From: Burhinus oedicnemus
Lineage: Eukaryota; Chordata; Aves; Charadriiformes; Burhinidae
Direction: 5' to 3'
Length of the DNA stretch: 64,000 nucleotides
Assembly: GCA_008921705.1 (NCBI GenBank)
Contig: VFFE01007212.1
Location: forward strand, 1,708,202 to 1,772,201
The position numbers and the translations under genes are program-made. A model generated the notes under the pieces. The model saw only the letters and a list, made by a program, of their open reading frames with translations. It had not been told where the DNA came from and did not search any database. Below, one piece after another: positions 51,695-64,000 of this stretch; position 1 is the stretch's first letter, and each line of letters opens with the position of its first letter.

Positions 51695-53095
51695 TATTCA
51701 AAGGAAAATAAGATTGGAAAGCACCTTTTGGGATTCCTGTTCCAATCCAGTTCCCAATAACCACAGAGGTTCATAAGAGACCCTCTTAAGCAAAGGATCA
51801 AGCTCTAGCTTAATTTTTTGCGTCAGTTACTTTTGCAGGAAGGCTTTTTCAGAATCTCATTTGTCTGATTGGAAGCCAAAGGATTTTTTTTTAATAAACT
51901 GAATTTTATACCTCCTGGTCAGGATCATCTTTCTCTATTTTTGCTCTTCGTGACATTTCCCTGTGATATGTCTTTTCGCTGCTTTTGCTTGCTAGGTGGA
52001 GCAAGCAGCAGCTTTTAGTCACTTGTGATCAGCCTTATAGCCTTTCACTGTACTTGTTCTGATTTGAATGTCTTTGTAGGAAAAAAATCATAAAGTCTTG
52101 TAAATGTCATGTCTCCAACTTCTATTGGAAATATTCCTTCTGATGAATGCTAGAACTGCATTTCTTTTTTGTTTGTTAGTCGGGGTTTTTTTTTCCCACA
52201 GGTCACCTACATTTTCACTGCTGTATAATATGGTTAGTCACTGTCATTCTGGTCATATTTATACTAGAAAATTACGGATAATTGTATATTAAGGGTTAAG
52301 GATTGCCCCCAGGATTGTTCTTTGACACTGAGTTCAACTGGTATGGAATAGCCTGTATCCATATTATTAAACTCCTGAACCTACAAAACAACATAGGCAT
52401 GTCTCAGCCACATTGCCATGGAGAAAAGTGCTTAGCATGCAGTAACTGTTGAAGCATGAGTAGGAATTGCTTGGCAGACTACTAATTGGCATGGGCCAAA
52501 AGGATGCCAGGGGCCATTCTGAACAATATTGTTCCAGTATTGCCTGGGAACGTTCCCTGACACTATTTAATTTACCAGACTAAATATACCCTCAGTGATC
52601 AACTGATACACGGCAAGTCTTTCACCTTTTTCATTTCCAGGTAAGCAACTTCTAGCTGATAGCAGAAATTCTTATTGGTCGCTGAGGGTGTAGCTTTGCT
52701 CTATTGATTTTCATCCCCTTTATTGCCATTATCTCAAAGCCATCCAGGCCTTTCTACATGACCTCTTGGTCTTCTTCTTTATTGATGATTTCACTAGCTT
52801 ATGTCAGTGAGTTTAATCTATGAAATGTTCATTGAGATCAGCCACAAGTCTAGTCTTTGAGAATCTTCATTTCAATCCCTTTTCAACCCAGTAGTTTCCC
52901 TGTCAACACAACTTGTTAGCATTTCAGCTGGAGTCAGTTTCTTAAACATTTTTCATTCTTGTATTAATCTCCATTCTCACCAGCATAACTAATAATTTCC
53001 CATGGTGACACCACGTCAAGTATTTTAGTGAGGTTCAGATAGATACATTTTCCCTGTTTAGATAATCAGATATCTTATAAAAAAAAAAAAAGATA
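51695..53095 (-). mobile_element. Probable ancient CR1 relic in RFX6 intron 6
   Basis: Weak but ordered matches to minus-orientation CR1 text are spread over 1.4 kb: AAGATTGGAAAGCACCTTTT near 51710, GCTAGAACTGCATTTC near 52149, and ACACCACGTCAAGTATTTTAG with GTTCAGATAGATACATTTT near 53010-53055. The order fits an antisense LINE of the old CR1 type shared by birds, turtles and crocodilians. Divergence is high, so the limits are approximate and some parts may be unrelated. Confidence 0.4.
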
Positions 53096-56000
53096 GTGCT
53101 ATGCCATGGAATATGCTCAACATATTCAAGGATTCACGAGCACTACTACAGCATTCATTCTTTCAGAGTTTTAGGACGGAAAATTTCTGGTTTCCTTGGC
53201 ATAAATGAATGCACATTTACTTCCATCTCTGATGTGTCATTCGCAGTCTGTTTGGGAACTGACAGTCTCATAAACCTGTCTTGTTTCTGCCCCAAAATTC
53301 AATACCTTGGTCCTCCCAGAAAAAGAATCACAGAGAAGTTGGTGGAAATAAGTGGGAAAGGGCATATCAGTGTGATATTTTGATTGTCTACATCTGTGTT
53401 TTCTGAAATTATTCAGTCAGGTCTTAAAAGAAAGAAACAGCTTTCATGGTCAAAACTGAATTTTAACAAACTCAGCATACTGAAAATTTGGCAACATACT
53501 TTCCATTAAAATGAACAGGTGATATATCCTTATTCATTTGCTGGAAAGTATGTGCAATTAGATATTCCAGAAAGATTTACAATGATTGCATGATGTGTAA
53601 TTCTCAGTAGGAACATAAAGACATTGAAAAGACGTTAAAGCACTCATTGTCTAAATATACTGAGTAAATGGCATTTGAATGAACACTTATTGAGTGCCAG
53701 GGACACTGTTTACTTCTGGTATGTTTTATCACATTTTCTAGTATTCTCTCTGTAGGGGGAGATATCAGCAAATTCTTTTATCTAAACCAGTTAGTGCACC
53801 ATTAGAGTCTGCATGGTTAATTAGGCAGATAATATTACTGTCATTATCTTAATGTTAAATGGCCATTAGAAACAGATGGCATTAAATTGAAAGGGCAAGT
53901 GGCAGTGGGTTAAAATATTAAGTCTAGAACTGAGGCACAGTCGTATAAGTCCATTAGCAAGGTAAAAAACATTGCAGATTATCTTCTCTTAAACCTCCCA
54001 CCACCATCACTGCTTTCTTTTAAATGAACTAATCCTTTTTTAATCAGAGCTTTTAATGTATTTCATGGGTAATTGCATAATAAAATCATTGAGATTACTC
54101 CTGTTATTAAAAAAACCCCAAACCTCCTGATACCGATAGGCAATTATAAAACTGCAAAAGTATTGACACAAAGAAATACTAATGTTTCTAAATTTCTATA
54201 ATTTCTTTGACTTAGAGCTTTATATGTATTTGAATAGTAGATAGCACAGGCAAAGTGTGTTTACATAATGTATGCTTTCATTCCTTGCTATCTGTTTTGG
54301 CAGACATATCACCCTATAAAAATAGGGAAGTATATATAGTGAATAAGTCAGTTACAGCTATAGTTTTCTGAATTCAGTATTTGAGAGAATTTCACTTGGA
54401 ACTGGCCTCCGATTGGTGAGTCAACATATATAGGAAAATACTCCCTTTTGCACACTTTTACACTATATGTTACACTATATACCTGCTATTCCCACTTCAG
54501 TGAAATCTGACCGTGTGCAGAGGGGTAGGAAAAGGCCACTGCAAGTACCGTTCAAATGCCTAGTGCATGGTCATAAATTTCGTCTGTTAGTACAAAGGGA
54601 ATCTGCACAGAAGTAGTGCGTTTACTGCCGGAATATGCAGAAGGCCTGTTCAAGGCTCTGTACACTGCCTTGACATAAGGACTGAGTGGGCTAAAATGGA
54701 ACAAAGGGTTTCAGCCAAATAGTCTTCTCTAGGTTTGAATGCAATCCTATGAAAATAAGTACAATTCAGCCAGTAAGGACAGAACCATAATACAGATTTT
54801 GTTGCTTCTCTTGAGGATGAGGATTTAATCTTAATTATATCATTTGAGAGCTTAATAAGCATAATGTTGTGTGCATTCTAAATATAAGCATAGTAACGCT
54901 ATGTCACTACAGAATATTACTACTCAGCTTTAAAAGAGAAGATTTTGTGAGAGTATTAGGTTAGGAGTCTAAACAAGGGTTGATTTACCATATATTGCTT
55001 CCTGATCAGTATCCACACATATGAGGCTGCTTTTTGTTTCATCCTTCAATCCCATGTCTCCAAAGGCTAGTATCTCATAATTATTCAAGACCTTTTCTCA
55101 GTCTGTAACTAGTACCAGATTTGTCTATGGTATTTCAGATGTCACAAGCTAAAGAGGCTTAAGAACTCTAAGAACTGCAAGGATCTCTCAGATCAGCAGA
55201 ATTTAGTATAATTCAGAAGAAATTTATCGTGTCTCCAGGTCAACATTGACTGTTTCTCAACAAAGTAACTGGAGAACACTAAATGGCTGGGAATATCATT
55301 CATATTGAGATATGAAACCATGATCATATTAATAGACTCCTTTTTTATTTCCCTTTTTTGTTGCTAAAGAGTTAGCAAGAGAAAAATTATTTATTCCCTT
55401 CCTTTAAGTCCCTTTGAAACTGCATTTCCTCTTTCCAGGCTCGGTCTGCGATCCTGGACTTGGAACTTTGGGGCTGAGCTTCTGTACAGGATTTTTATAT
55501 TATGTAGACCTGTGGCTGTATGTGCCTATGTTACTCAGCATAGTTTTATTCTTCCCTTATGGACAGAAGAAAATGCTCCAAAAATATTCACAGAACAAAG
55601 TCTAGTCTCTCTGAGGCAACTGGCCAAACCCTCAGCCATTTCAACAGGAGGAAGTCAGCTGAAGTCGGTGGCATGCCCCAGGAGGGCGTGCAGCTCAGCA
55701 TCCTTCCCTTTTCCTACAAAGCTCTTGGTACATGTGTTTATGTGCATATCTGTTTTAAAACAGAAAGACAGAGGACTGGAAGATATTTTCTGGCCCTTCA
55801 TGTCAAGTCTGCCAAAATCACAGAGGGCTACATAATAAATAGATATGTCAGAAGTGTCCATAGACCCTACATACCATGACATCCATAATGCTATATTATC
55901 AAATTTTATGATAAACTAAAATAATGATTACCGTAGTAAACCAACAGAAATCACTATTGCTGTGCTATCAGAGCAGGAAGAGAACAAGGGAGAACAATAA

Positions 56001-56414
56001 TATCACCAGTACCCTAGATCCTTGCACTAGAAAGATTCATATTAAATAAAATCTAGGGTCTCCCTGAGGATGTAACAGTCCATACTGCAGAGGAGAGCAA
56101 CAGACTGTATTCTACTTTAAATATAGATTAAATTCCAAGCTTGTAGAATTCCATGAAGTAATGTGGCTCAAAGGCTGCACAATTCTGAAAACAGTATTTG
56201 GTGGAGTTTAGATCTAAGTGCATATTTAATTACCTTCTTGAGCTGGAATCCGGATTTGGATAAGCATCAATATTTTGGAAGGGTTATCTGAACGTAAATA
56301 TTCTGGAACATTGAGAGACTCATGAGATAATATACAAGTTTAGCATGAATGGTTGGTTTTAGTTGAATCTATATTAGCTGTTTGAATGTTCCTGTTTTTT
56401 CCCTTCCATTTCAG

Positions 56415-56522
56415 GGTGGTTTCACTCGTAAATATTCTCTGAGTTCCAAAACTGGAACTCTTCTCCCAGAGTTTCCAAGTGCTCAACACCTTTTGCTTCA
56501 AGGGTGCATTTCTAAAGACAAG
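56415..56522 (+). CDS. RFX6: RFX6 coding exon 7 (residues 217-252)
   Basis: A 108-bp, phase-0 exon encoding [20 protein letters not shown] and continuing to GCISKDK. The text is diagnostic for RFX6 as against RFX1-3, and lies just after the DNA-binding domain. The acceptor is CCATTTCAG and the donor is GTAAAA. The length is a multiple of three, so skipping would keep the frame. Confidence 0.97.
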
Positions 56523-58918
56523 GTAAAATGTGAGCTACTTCTCTTCCAACTTACAGATCAAAAATTATCACAGAATGTTTCTTCATATCTTAGCCTTTGA
56601 GGTATTGACATGAAAGAGCCAGAAATGTCCATAATCAAACAGAGGTGACTGATTTATAGCGGGGACAAACCTTTACTAACACCGATTAACTGGCTTTCCA
56701 CTGGAAAGGTGGTTGAATTATTTACCTATTAACTGACCTAGTATTTTACAAACTGATGGTATGTAAGACGAGGAGAGCAAAACAAACAAATAACTGAGAG
56801 TTGTATTCATTCCAAATGCCTTTGGATTTAAGGTAAATTTTGTTCTGATTAGATCAGAGCAAATAAATCACAACAAATAATTAGATGAACTTTACTCTCT
56901 TTCATTAATTGTTTGAAAAGAGACTGTGAAAATCTGAGCATATGTTTGTTTGTTTTTTAAATTAGTAAAATCCTGTTCCTCAAATCAATACTCAGTATTG
57001 CTTATCCTGAGGGTAACTGTTCAGTTAGAAATGTTGTTGGCATACATTTTATGTCTTTGACTACTTGCCTGTGTGTTACGTCTGTGTTGTTTCTGGTCAC
57101 GTTACAGGCTGCTACATCCCTGAACTGTGCTAGAAACCTTTTGGTACACATTGTGAACTCTCCAGTTTAGCCTCCAGTACGGGTTACGATGGTGGCTGTC
57201 TTGAGATACGTTGCTTTAAAGCTTTTTGTTTTATGAGCTCCTGCCTCTTTAAGTTTTTTCTGTGGAAGTAGTGAAGCCTAGGATCCCTGTTGTGAGGAGC
57301 TAAACAAAAGGAGCCATCTGTAGTACAGAGATCTTAGCTGGAAATCTTACAGTTCCTAAAGAAAGCCCAAGAACTGGTGTACTCAGCAGTGTGCATCACC
57401 TGCTGCTATAGCCTCCATCAGTGAATTGGCATCTCTCATATATACAGCATTCTCATAACATTTAAATCTGAAGAGCATTTGAGGTTCCTCGCAGATCGAA
57501 CACAGCAGTGTAAGCAAAACTGAATTTTACCACTCCAACAATGAAGAAAAGGATGCAACTCATTTTCTCTTCATTCTTGGGTCAGCAGCACGTAATTGCT
57601 CTGGTGTTCTGACCAGATGACGGGAGGGCCCTGCGGGTGACTGTCTGGGGACAGACTCATGGAGTTATGAGAAGACTGTGGGAAGAAAGATGAATTTCTG
57701 TGTGTGTCTTTCTCTGTCTTTCCTTGCTGCTCTTTCCTCATTCCTTGGTCTCTTATTTCCTGTTCTCCTTCCTTACTATCTTTCCCTTCCTTCAGCTTAT
57801 CTGACCAATGGTTATTGGACCTAAGATATTTAGGTACTCTGCTGAAGAGACCCCATACATGAAGTTTGACTACTGCATTAAACTCCTAAGAAACTGCATG
57901 CAACAGAAATCTCTAGAGAGTCCATAAATGTAGCAGTCTGCATTGAAACAGATTGATATTTTCTGCATTTTATGCTTCTGAAGAAAACTTACCCAAACTT
58001 TAAACTTCTATCAACACCTTCCAGAAAACCTCTTTAAAATGTTCTTGAATCCTACCATTTGCCATTGTTTTTCAAAGATACGTAGTTACAGAAGCAGCTC
58101 TGAAAGTCAGCAAGGTCTGTTTTTAAATAAATCTGTATGCTAAGCCTATTGAAATAAGGTGATACTAGCTTCATTGAAAACCTGGTATTGGTTTCCCAGA
58201 GAAGTTCACAAGCTGTAATAAACTTTCTGTGATTCTGGACCATAAGAATGGTTTTGCTAGAGTTTTCCTTTCCTTAAAATACTTTACAAAATTATTGTTT
58301 TATAATTTCCTACAAACTTAAAAAATTACTACCATTTTTCACAAAGTCTTGTAATACCTCTCCTCTACACAGTTATTAAAATAAAGAAACACTCCACTCA
58401 GATATATTAGCCTGATGAGATGAAAGGAAGTTCTGCTTTTTAAAGTTCAGTTCATGTAAGGCAGTGATTAAACTTTGACCAAATGACTGGCAGCTATTTT
58501 CTCATTTGTCCAACTAGATGATGTTTCAGAACACTCATAGACGCCTATAGTAGCCTAATGATTAACTTGCACTACTCTTTGGGATTAATCTTAGCTTCAG
58601 AAAGGTGAATTTACTTTAGCATCTGCCTGGCTAGTCTAGCTATTGCCTTAGCTATATCCACATTTTCACAGTGTATACAGATTCAGATGCTATATTTCTG
58701 ACAACAGCATTGAGACTTAAAGATGTCGATAAAAACTAGAGATGAGTGACCTCCTCATCACTTCTGGATATACAGACTGCCTATTTGTAAATATGCATTG
58801 TAATACAGTTTATATTCTATATTTAAATACTAGCTACAGAAAGCAGAAACCTAGATCACTATAGTAGTAAAGGAGAGAGCTAAGAAACTCTGCTTAATTT
58901 TTCTTTCTTCCAAAATAG

Positions 58919-58996
58919 GTAGATACTCTTATCATGATGTACAAAACACACTGTCAGTGTGTCCTTGACAATGCAATTAATGGGAACTTTGAAGAG
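58919..58996 (+). CDS. RFX6: RFX6 coding exon 8 (residues 253-278)
   Basis: A 78-bp phase-0 exon encoding [20 protein letters not shown] and then NGNFEE. It begins the conserved downstream RFX region (B domain side). The acceptor is CCAAAATAG and the donor GTAAGG. It is followed by a 93-bp intron, by far the shortest in the window, so exons 8 and 9 may be recognised by intron definition (inference). Confidence 0.97.
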
Positions 58997-59089
58997 GTAA
59001 GGTTGTTTGAACACACGCTCTTGGTATACATGCACAGGGAGCCAAGAAAGCATTATTTATGTTCATTAATCTGGTTCCTACTCCTTTAG

Positions 59090-59284
<195 letters not shown>

Positions 59285-61227
59285 TAACAGGATGCCATGA
59301 CTGCTTTCCGCCCCTTACCTGCATAAATCAGCAAGGATTCCATTGAAATCAAGAACATAAAACTGGCACATGTAAGAGCTGAACTCCAGCTTCAGCTCTG
59401 CTGCACACTTGACGCGTGACTACAGGTAGCACACTAATGGTGAAATCCTGACCTACTTGCTTGAATGTAGCTAAAAGAAATGCTTGTGTGCTTCACTAAC
59501 AAGACTTATTAAGTTAAGCTTGGATGAAAACTGAAGCTGTGTTTTTACTTAAAAGATTACTGCAATTCCTACCAGCAAAGACAGCCTGTGGCAGATCAGC
59601 GAGGTGATTCTACATGCGAATCTGCTGCTCACAGGTTATATCAGGCCATGGTTTCATGTTACAGGGCTGGAATAATACTGGATTAAGATATTCCTGCCTC
59701 TCCTGCCTGCTACACTTCATTTCTGTTCCTATGTTGCTAGATGTACCAGCAAAACTGCTGCACTCTGACCTGTTTTGGGTTTAAAAAAAAATCTAGAGGA
59801 ATATTTGTTTTGCAGCGTTTTTGTGCCATATGAGTTCTTTGATCTAGTTCACAGCATGATCACACAAATAGTTGAAACTAAGTGAAACTAAGGAGTATTG
59901 CAAGGTCAGGATTAAGTGATAGAGCACTGGGGAAAAAATAAAGAAAGTAATGCCACCAAAGTTTCCTGAGTTTTTAATTTGGAAAATCGGATCAGAAAAT
60001 TAATTAATAGCTATGAAGTACTTTAAGTTCCTCTGATAGGACATGCCTTATAAATAGAAAAGAATTGTCATCCTCTCTCTAACACATTTCACAACCACGT
60101 ATCGATGGGAAGAAGTAACTATTGGCATAACAGTAAACACCAAGCAGTCAAAGCAAGAGACTTGGGTCTGTTTAGTACGGAGTGCCTTGTTGTCATCTAT
60201 TTGTCATTCATTACTGTACAAAGAGTGGGGAAAAAATCTGGAAAAGATGAAAAATGCATATTTTTTAGAGGCATATCAAGCTGTAAAGTAAGAAGAGGTG
60301 TCTTAGCAGAGTGAAATAAAGGTGATTAGCATCAAAGATCATAATTACTACCCTGGAGTTGAGCCATTAAGCCTCATTTTCTTGTAGAGGTTATATTGTA
60401 CCTTGAGTTTATGAGTTTTTTCCTGCTCTAAACGTGCTGTCCCAATAGATCCAATATTAACTTTATTTGTAATAAATATTTAATGTGGCAGAAGAATAAA
60501 TACTATAGGAGCATTACATTATAAATTAAAACAGAATTTCTCAAAAGTTCATAAATTTACTATTATGCCTCTTTTTTGTCTCTCCCTATTTCTCACTTAT
60601 AATCATGTTAGATATTCTTGACAACACAGCTGCCAGAAAGAAGGAGGAATTTTATTGTGTTGTTATCAAACCATTTACATTAGTAGTGGAAATAGATTTT
60701 TGGGATATAGGCTAAGAAGTTTGCCCTCTGCAATAACATTCCTAGAAGTCACGTCAGATGGCACAGTTTTCTGCCTAAACAGTTCTACACCACACTTAGC
60801 TATAGGGAATTTTTGTCCTAAACACTGAACACCTTCAGTGCCCCATCGAGTATGGCAGAAAGAAGTGCTAATAGCACGAAGGGACTTGGGAGATGCTTGA
60901 GTATGTGTTTTACTGAGACTCAGTAAAAAGACAAAGTGTTTATGCATCTCTCTTCTACTGTTTTCCCTACTGTAAGACATAAGTGATAGCACTTTCTTGT
61001 TTTACTGGCATGCTGGCATACATTAAGAATGGGAGATATCTAGGTACATAAATATCTCCTGTATTCCTATCTAATAGTGATGGGTGAAATCTAGGTATAT
61101 AAACATCTGGACAATAGTCAAATGGCTTTATTCTGTATAAATTCCCTGTCCTTATCACTTTGCAATCTAAGTAGACAAGACAGACATGAATGGAAGCTTG
61201 ATATAATTTTCTGTTACCTTTCTGAAG

Positions 61228-61277
61228 GTCCTTACAGATGTACTCATCCCTGCAACAATGCAAGAAATGCCAGAAAG
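61228..61277 (+). CDS. RFX6: RFX6 coding exon 10 (residues 317-332)
   Basis: A 50-bp exon encoding VLTDVLIPATMQEMPE followed by AG of a split serine codon. The acceptor TTTCTGAAG has a weak pyrimidine tract near the AG; the donor is GTAGGT. Phase 0 in, phase 2 out. The match to the known RFX6 peptide and the frame agreement on both sides make the call secure despite the weak acceptor. Confidence 0.95.
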
Positions 61278-62022
61278 GTAGGTATTTGACAATAATAATA
61301 ATACATTCTGTTTGTTAGGCATACCCCAGGTAAAGAGCAGAAATTCTATATCCTAGAGAAATTTTCTCACAATATTTATGCTCATGTTTAAAACAGTAGG
61401 GAATGCAAAATAGTGTCAGTGCTGAGGACAGCTATAGAACAGACATAGAACAGCCTTAAAATATGACACATTATTTTAATGTCCCATTTTACTGGCGTGC
61501 TGGATATTTTGAAACCGGTTTCTTCTACACTAAAGCCCTAGAAGATCAAAAAGAAACAAATGTACTCATGGTGTTTAAGGAGGAATATTTATTACCTTTT
61601 TTTCAGAATATTTTTCAGGTTTGTATCCTATGCGTCACCATAATTTTCTCAACAAGACATTAATAAGAGGATTATTATAAATTACCTCTGAAACTTCTCA
61701 TCTTTTCCCTTGAAGGGCATCTTGTTTGGGGTTTTATCTCTGACTTAGGCCTTTAGCTTTATATATATATCTAGTGGTTCTTGGATTTCTTACAGTTTAT
61801 TCTTAAAGCTAGTGTTTTTCAACCTATTTCAATTAGCAGATGGCTAACAATTTTTCTCAGAGGAGGTACAGCTCAATATATAGTCAATTTTAGCCTTTTG
61901 ATGATTGGTCATTTCCTGTTTCCTTTTGGTGACAGCTGAGGAGTAATTCACAGATATGTCCAGGAGACTGTTAATAGACTGAAACCCAATTATGTAAAAT
62001 AATGCAAGACAATTTTTATTGA

Positions 62023-62738
<716 letters not shown>

Positions 62739-63528
62739 ACATCCAAAAAATTGTCAATTACATTCAGTGCACCTGGCTGGCTATGAGATATAATACATTA
62801 TTTCTTCAAGGTTCAACTTCAACCATGGAAGACTTACATCTTGTAGTTTTAACCATGCAAGAAGGAAGCAGCCATAAATAGATCCGATCGAAACTTCAAA
62901 ATTTTGTAGTACATAAGAGAGAAAAGACCATGGTTACAATGAACTACTATCATAAGAACTTTTGGCAATCAAACAATGAAGTGGAATATATGGGTATTTG
63001 TTTTAGTTCCAAATTGGAAAATATCAGATGATCCTTCTTGCCAAGCAAAAGTTCACTGTCTTGTCCGTGGTGTCCTTTCTTCTTGAGTTTTGACTGAAAG
63101 GAGAACATGTGAGTGACACGTAGCTGAGGGCTCCAAGGCTGTGCTGGCAGTCTACAGGTATCTGCAATTAGGAGTCACCTCCATGTGATGGTTTGGTAGC
63201 TTACACAAAAGGATGTATCCTTTTTGTGGATGCCTTTCGTGGAACTTAAGTGCTAATAGCTTGGGCTTTGAGGTGGTAGTCCTCATGAATAACTGTAGAT
63301 GCACCATGTATTCATCTTGACTTACTTTTCTCTTTTGTAAGTATTAAGACAGAAGTGGGTGACATCGTGAAGATGATCTGATAGGAAGGCACATTAGAAG
63401 AGCATTAGAAGTCTAATGGAAGGGAAACATTATCTCATCTGATCTATAAAAACACAGCCATGATAAGAAAATTAAACAGAATATGATTCTCCTCTAGGGA
63501 GTTATTCAAGTGACGCCAGGTGTGGGTC

Positions 63529-64000
63529 TGTGCTGGTTTTGGCTGGGACAGAGTTAATTTTCTTCATAGCAGTTAGTATGGGGCTATGTTTTAGATTTGT
63601 GCTGGAGACAGTGTTGGTAATACAGGGATGTTTTAGTTAATTGCTGAGCAGTGCTTACACAGAGTAGAAGCCTTTTCTGCTTCTCACACCAACTTGCCAG
63701 CGAGTAGGTTGGAGGTGCACAAAACGTTGGTGTGGGACACAGCTGGGACAGCTGACCCCAACTGACCAAAGGGATATTCCATACCATATGACATCATGCT
63801 CAGCAATAAAAATAGGGGGAAGGTTGGCGGGGGGGACACTGCTCAGGGACTGGCTGTGCATCGGTCGGTTGGTGGTGAGCAATTGCTTTCATTTGCATCA
63901 CTTGTCTTTCTCAGGTTGTGGTTTTTTTCCTGTTTTTTTTCTTTCCCCTTTTCCTTATAACAACAGCAACAACAATTATTATTAATAATAACAATATCAT
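63529..64000 (+). mobile_element. Second ERVL-type LTR in RFX6 intron 11, cut by window end
   Basis: Begins TGTGCTGGTTTTGGCTGGGA and shares GAGTTAATTTTCTT with the LTR at 62239 at the matching place. An AATAAA lies at 63805-63810, followed by T-rich and ATT-repeat text like that in the 62239 element. The window ends inside it, so I cannot say whether it is a solo LTR or the 5' LTR of a provirus. Same orientation as RFX6. Confidence 0.8.

Overview
This window is vertebrate nuclear DNA, almost certainly from a bird. It has compact CpG-island promoters, many 5'-truncated CR1 LINE copies ending in the ATTCTATGA-type tail, ERV-like LTRs with 5-bp target duplications, and no mammalian-type SINEs. 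The species cannot be fixed from the sequence.

The one gene I can identify with certainty is RFX6 on the + strand. Its first eleven coding exons lie between 36461 and 62214, and the gene runs off the right edge. The exons join without a frame break into 386 codons. All ten complete introns are GT-AG. The reading covers the acidic N-terminus, the whole RFX winged-helix DNA-binding domain (exons 2-5) and the start of the conserved B/C/dimerisation region (exons 7-11). RFX6 is a transcription factor of gut endoderm, pancreatic islets and enteroendocrine cells. A CpG island (about 35740-37250) covers its promoter, exon 1, intron 1 and exon 2.

Layout. 1-2740: AT-rich, no gene seen. 2740-4330: CpG island with no recognised gene, perhaps the promoter of a minus-strand gene leaving the window on the left. 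4326-4494: a unit at the island edge, repeated inverted and CpG-decayed at 7608-7768. 4944-5672: solo LTR with a perfect 5-bp duplication. 7890-8228: two short coding-like segments of unknown identity. 8.3-35.7 kb: a gene-poor interval with CR1 copies (11.6, 19.9, 22.0, 26.4-27.8 and 33.3 kb), a 210-bp CTTT tract, a fold-back LTR-end element (31.35 kb) and a perfect 15-bp hairpin (29.7 kb). 36.46-64 kb: RFX6, with CR1 relics in introns 4 and 6 and two sense-oriented LTRs in intron 11, the first only 24 bp past the exon 11 donor.

Most open reading frames over 60 codons are chance frames in GC-rich islands, simple repeats or TE relics and are not annotated as genes. I found no tRNA, rRNA, CRISPR or bacterial-type features. 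GPRC6A, the usual upstream neighbour of RFX6 in mammals (established knowledge), was not found in the 32 kb upstream.
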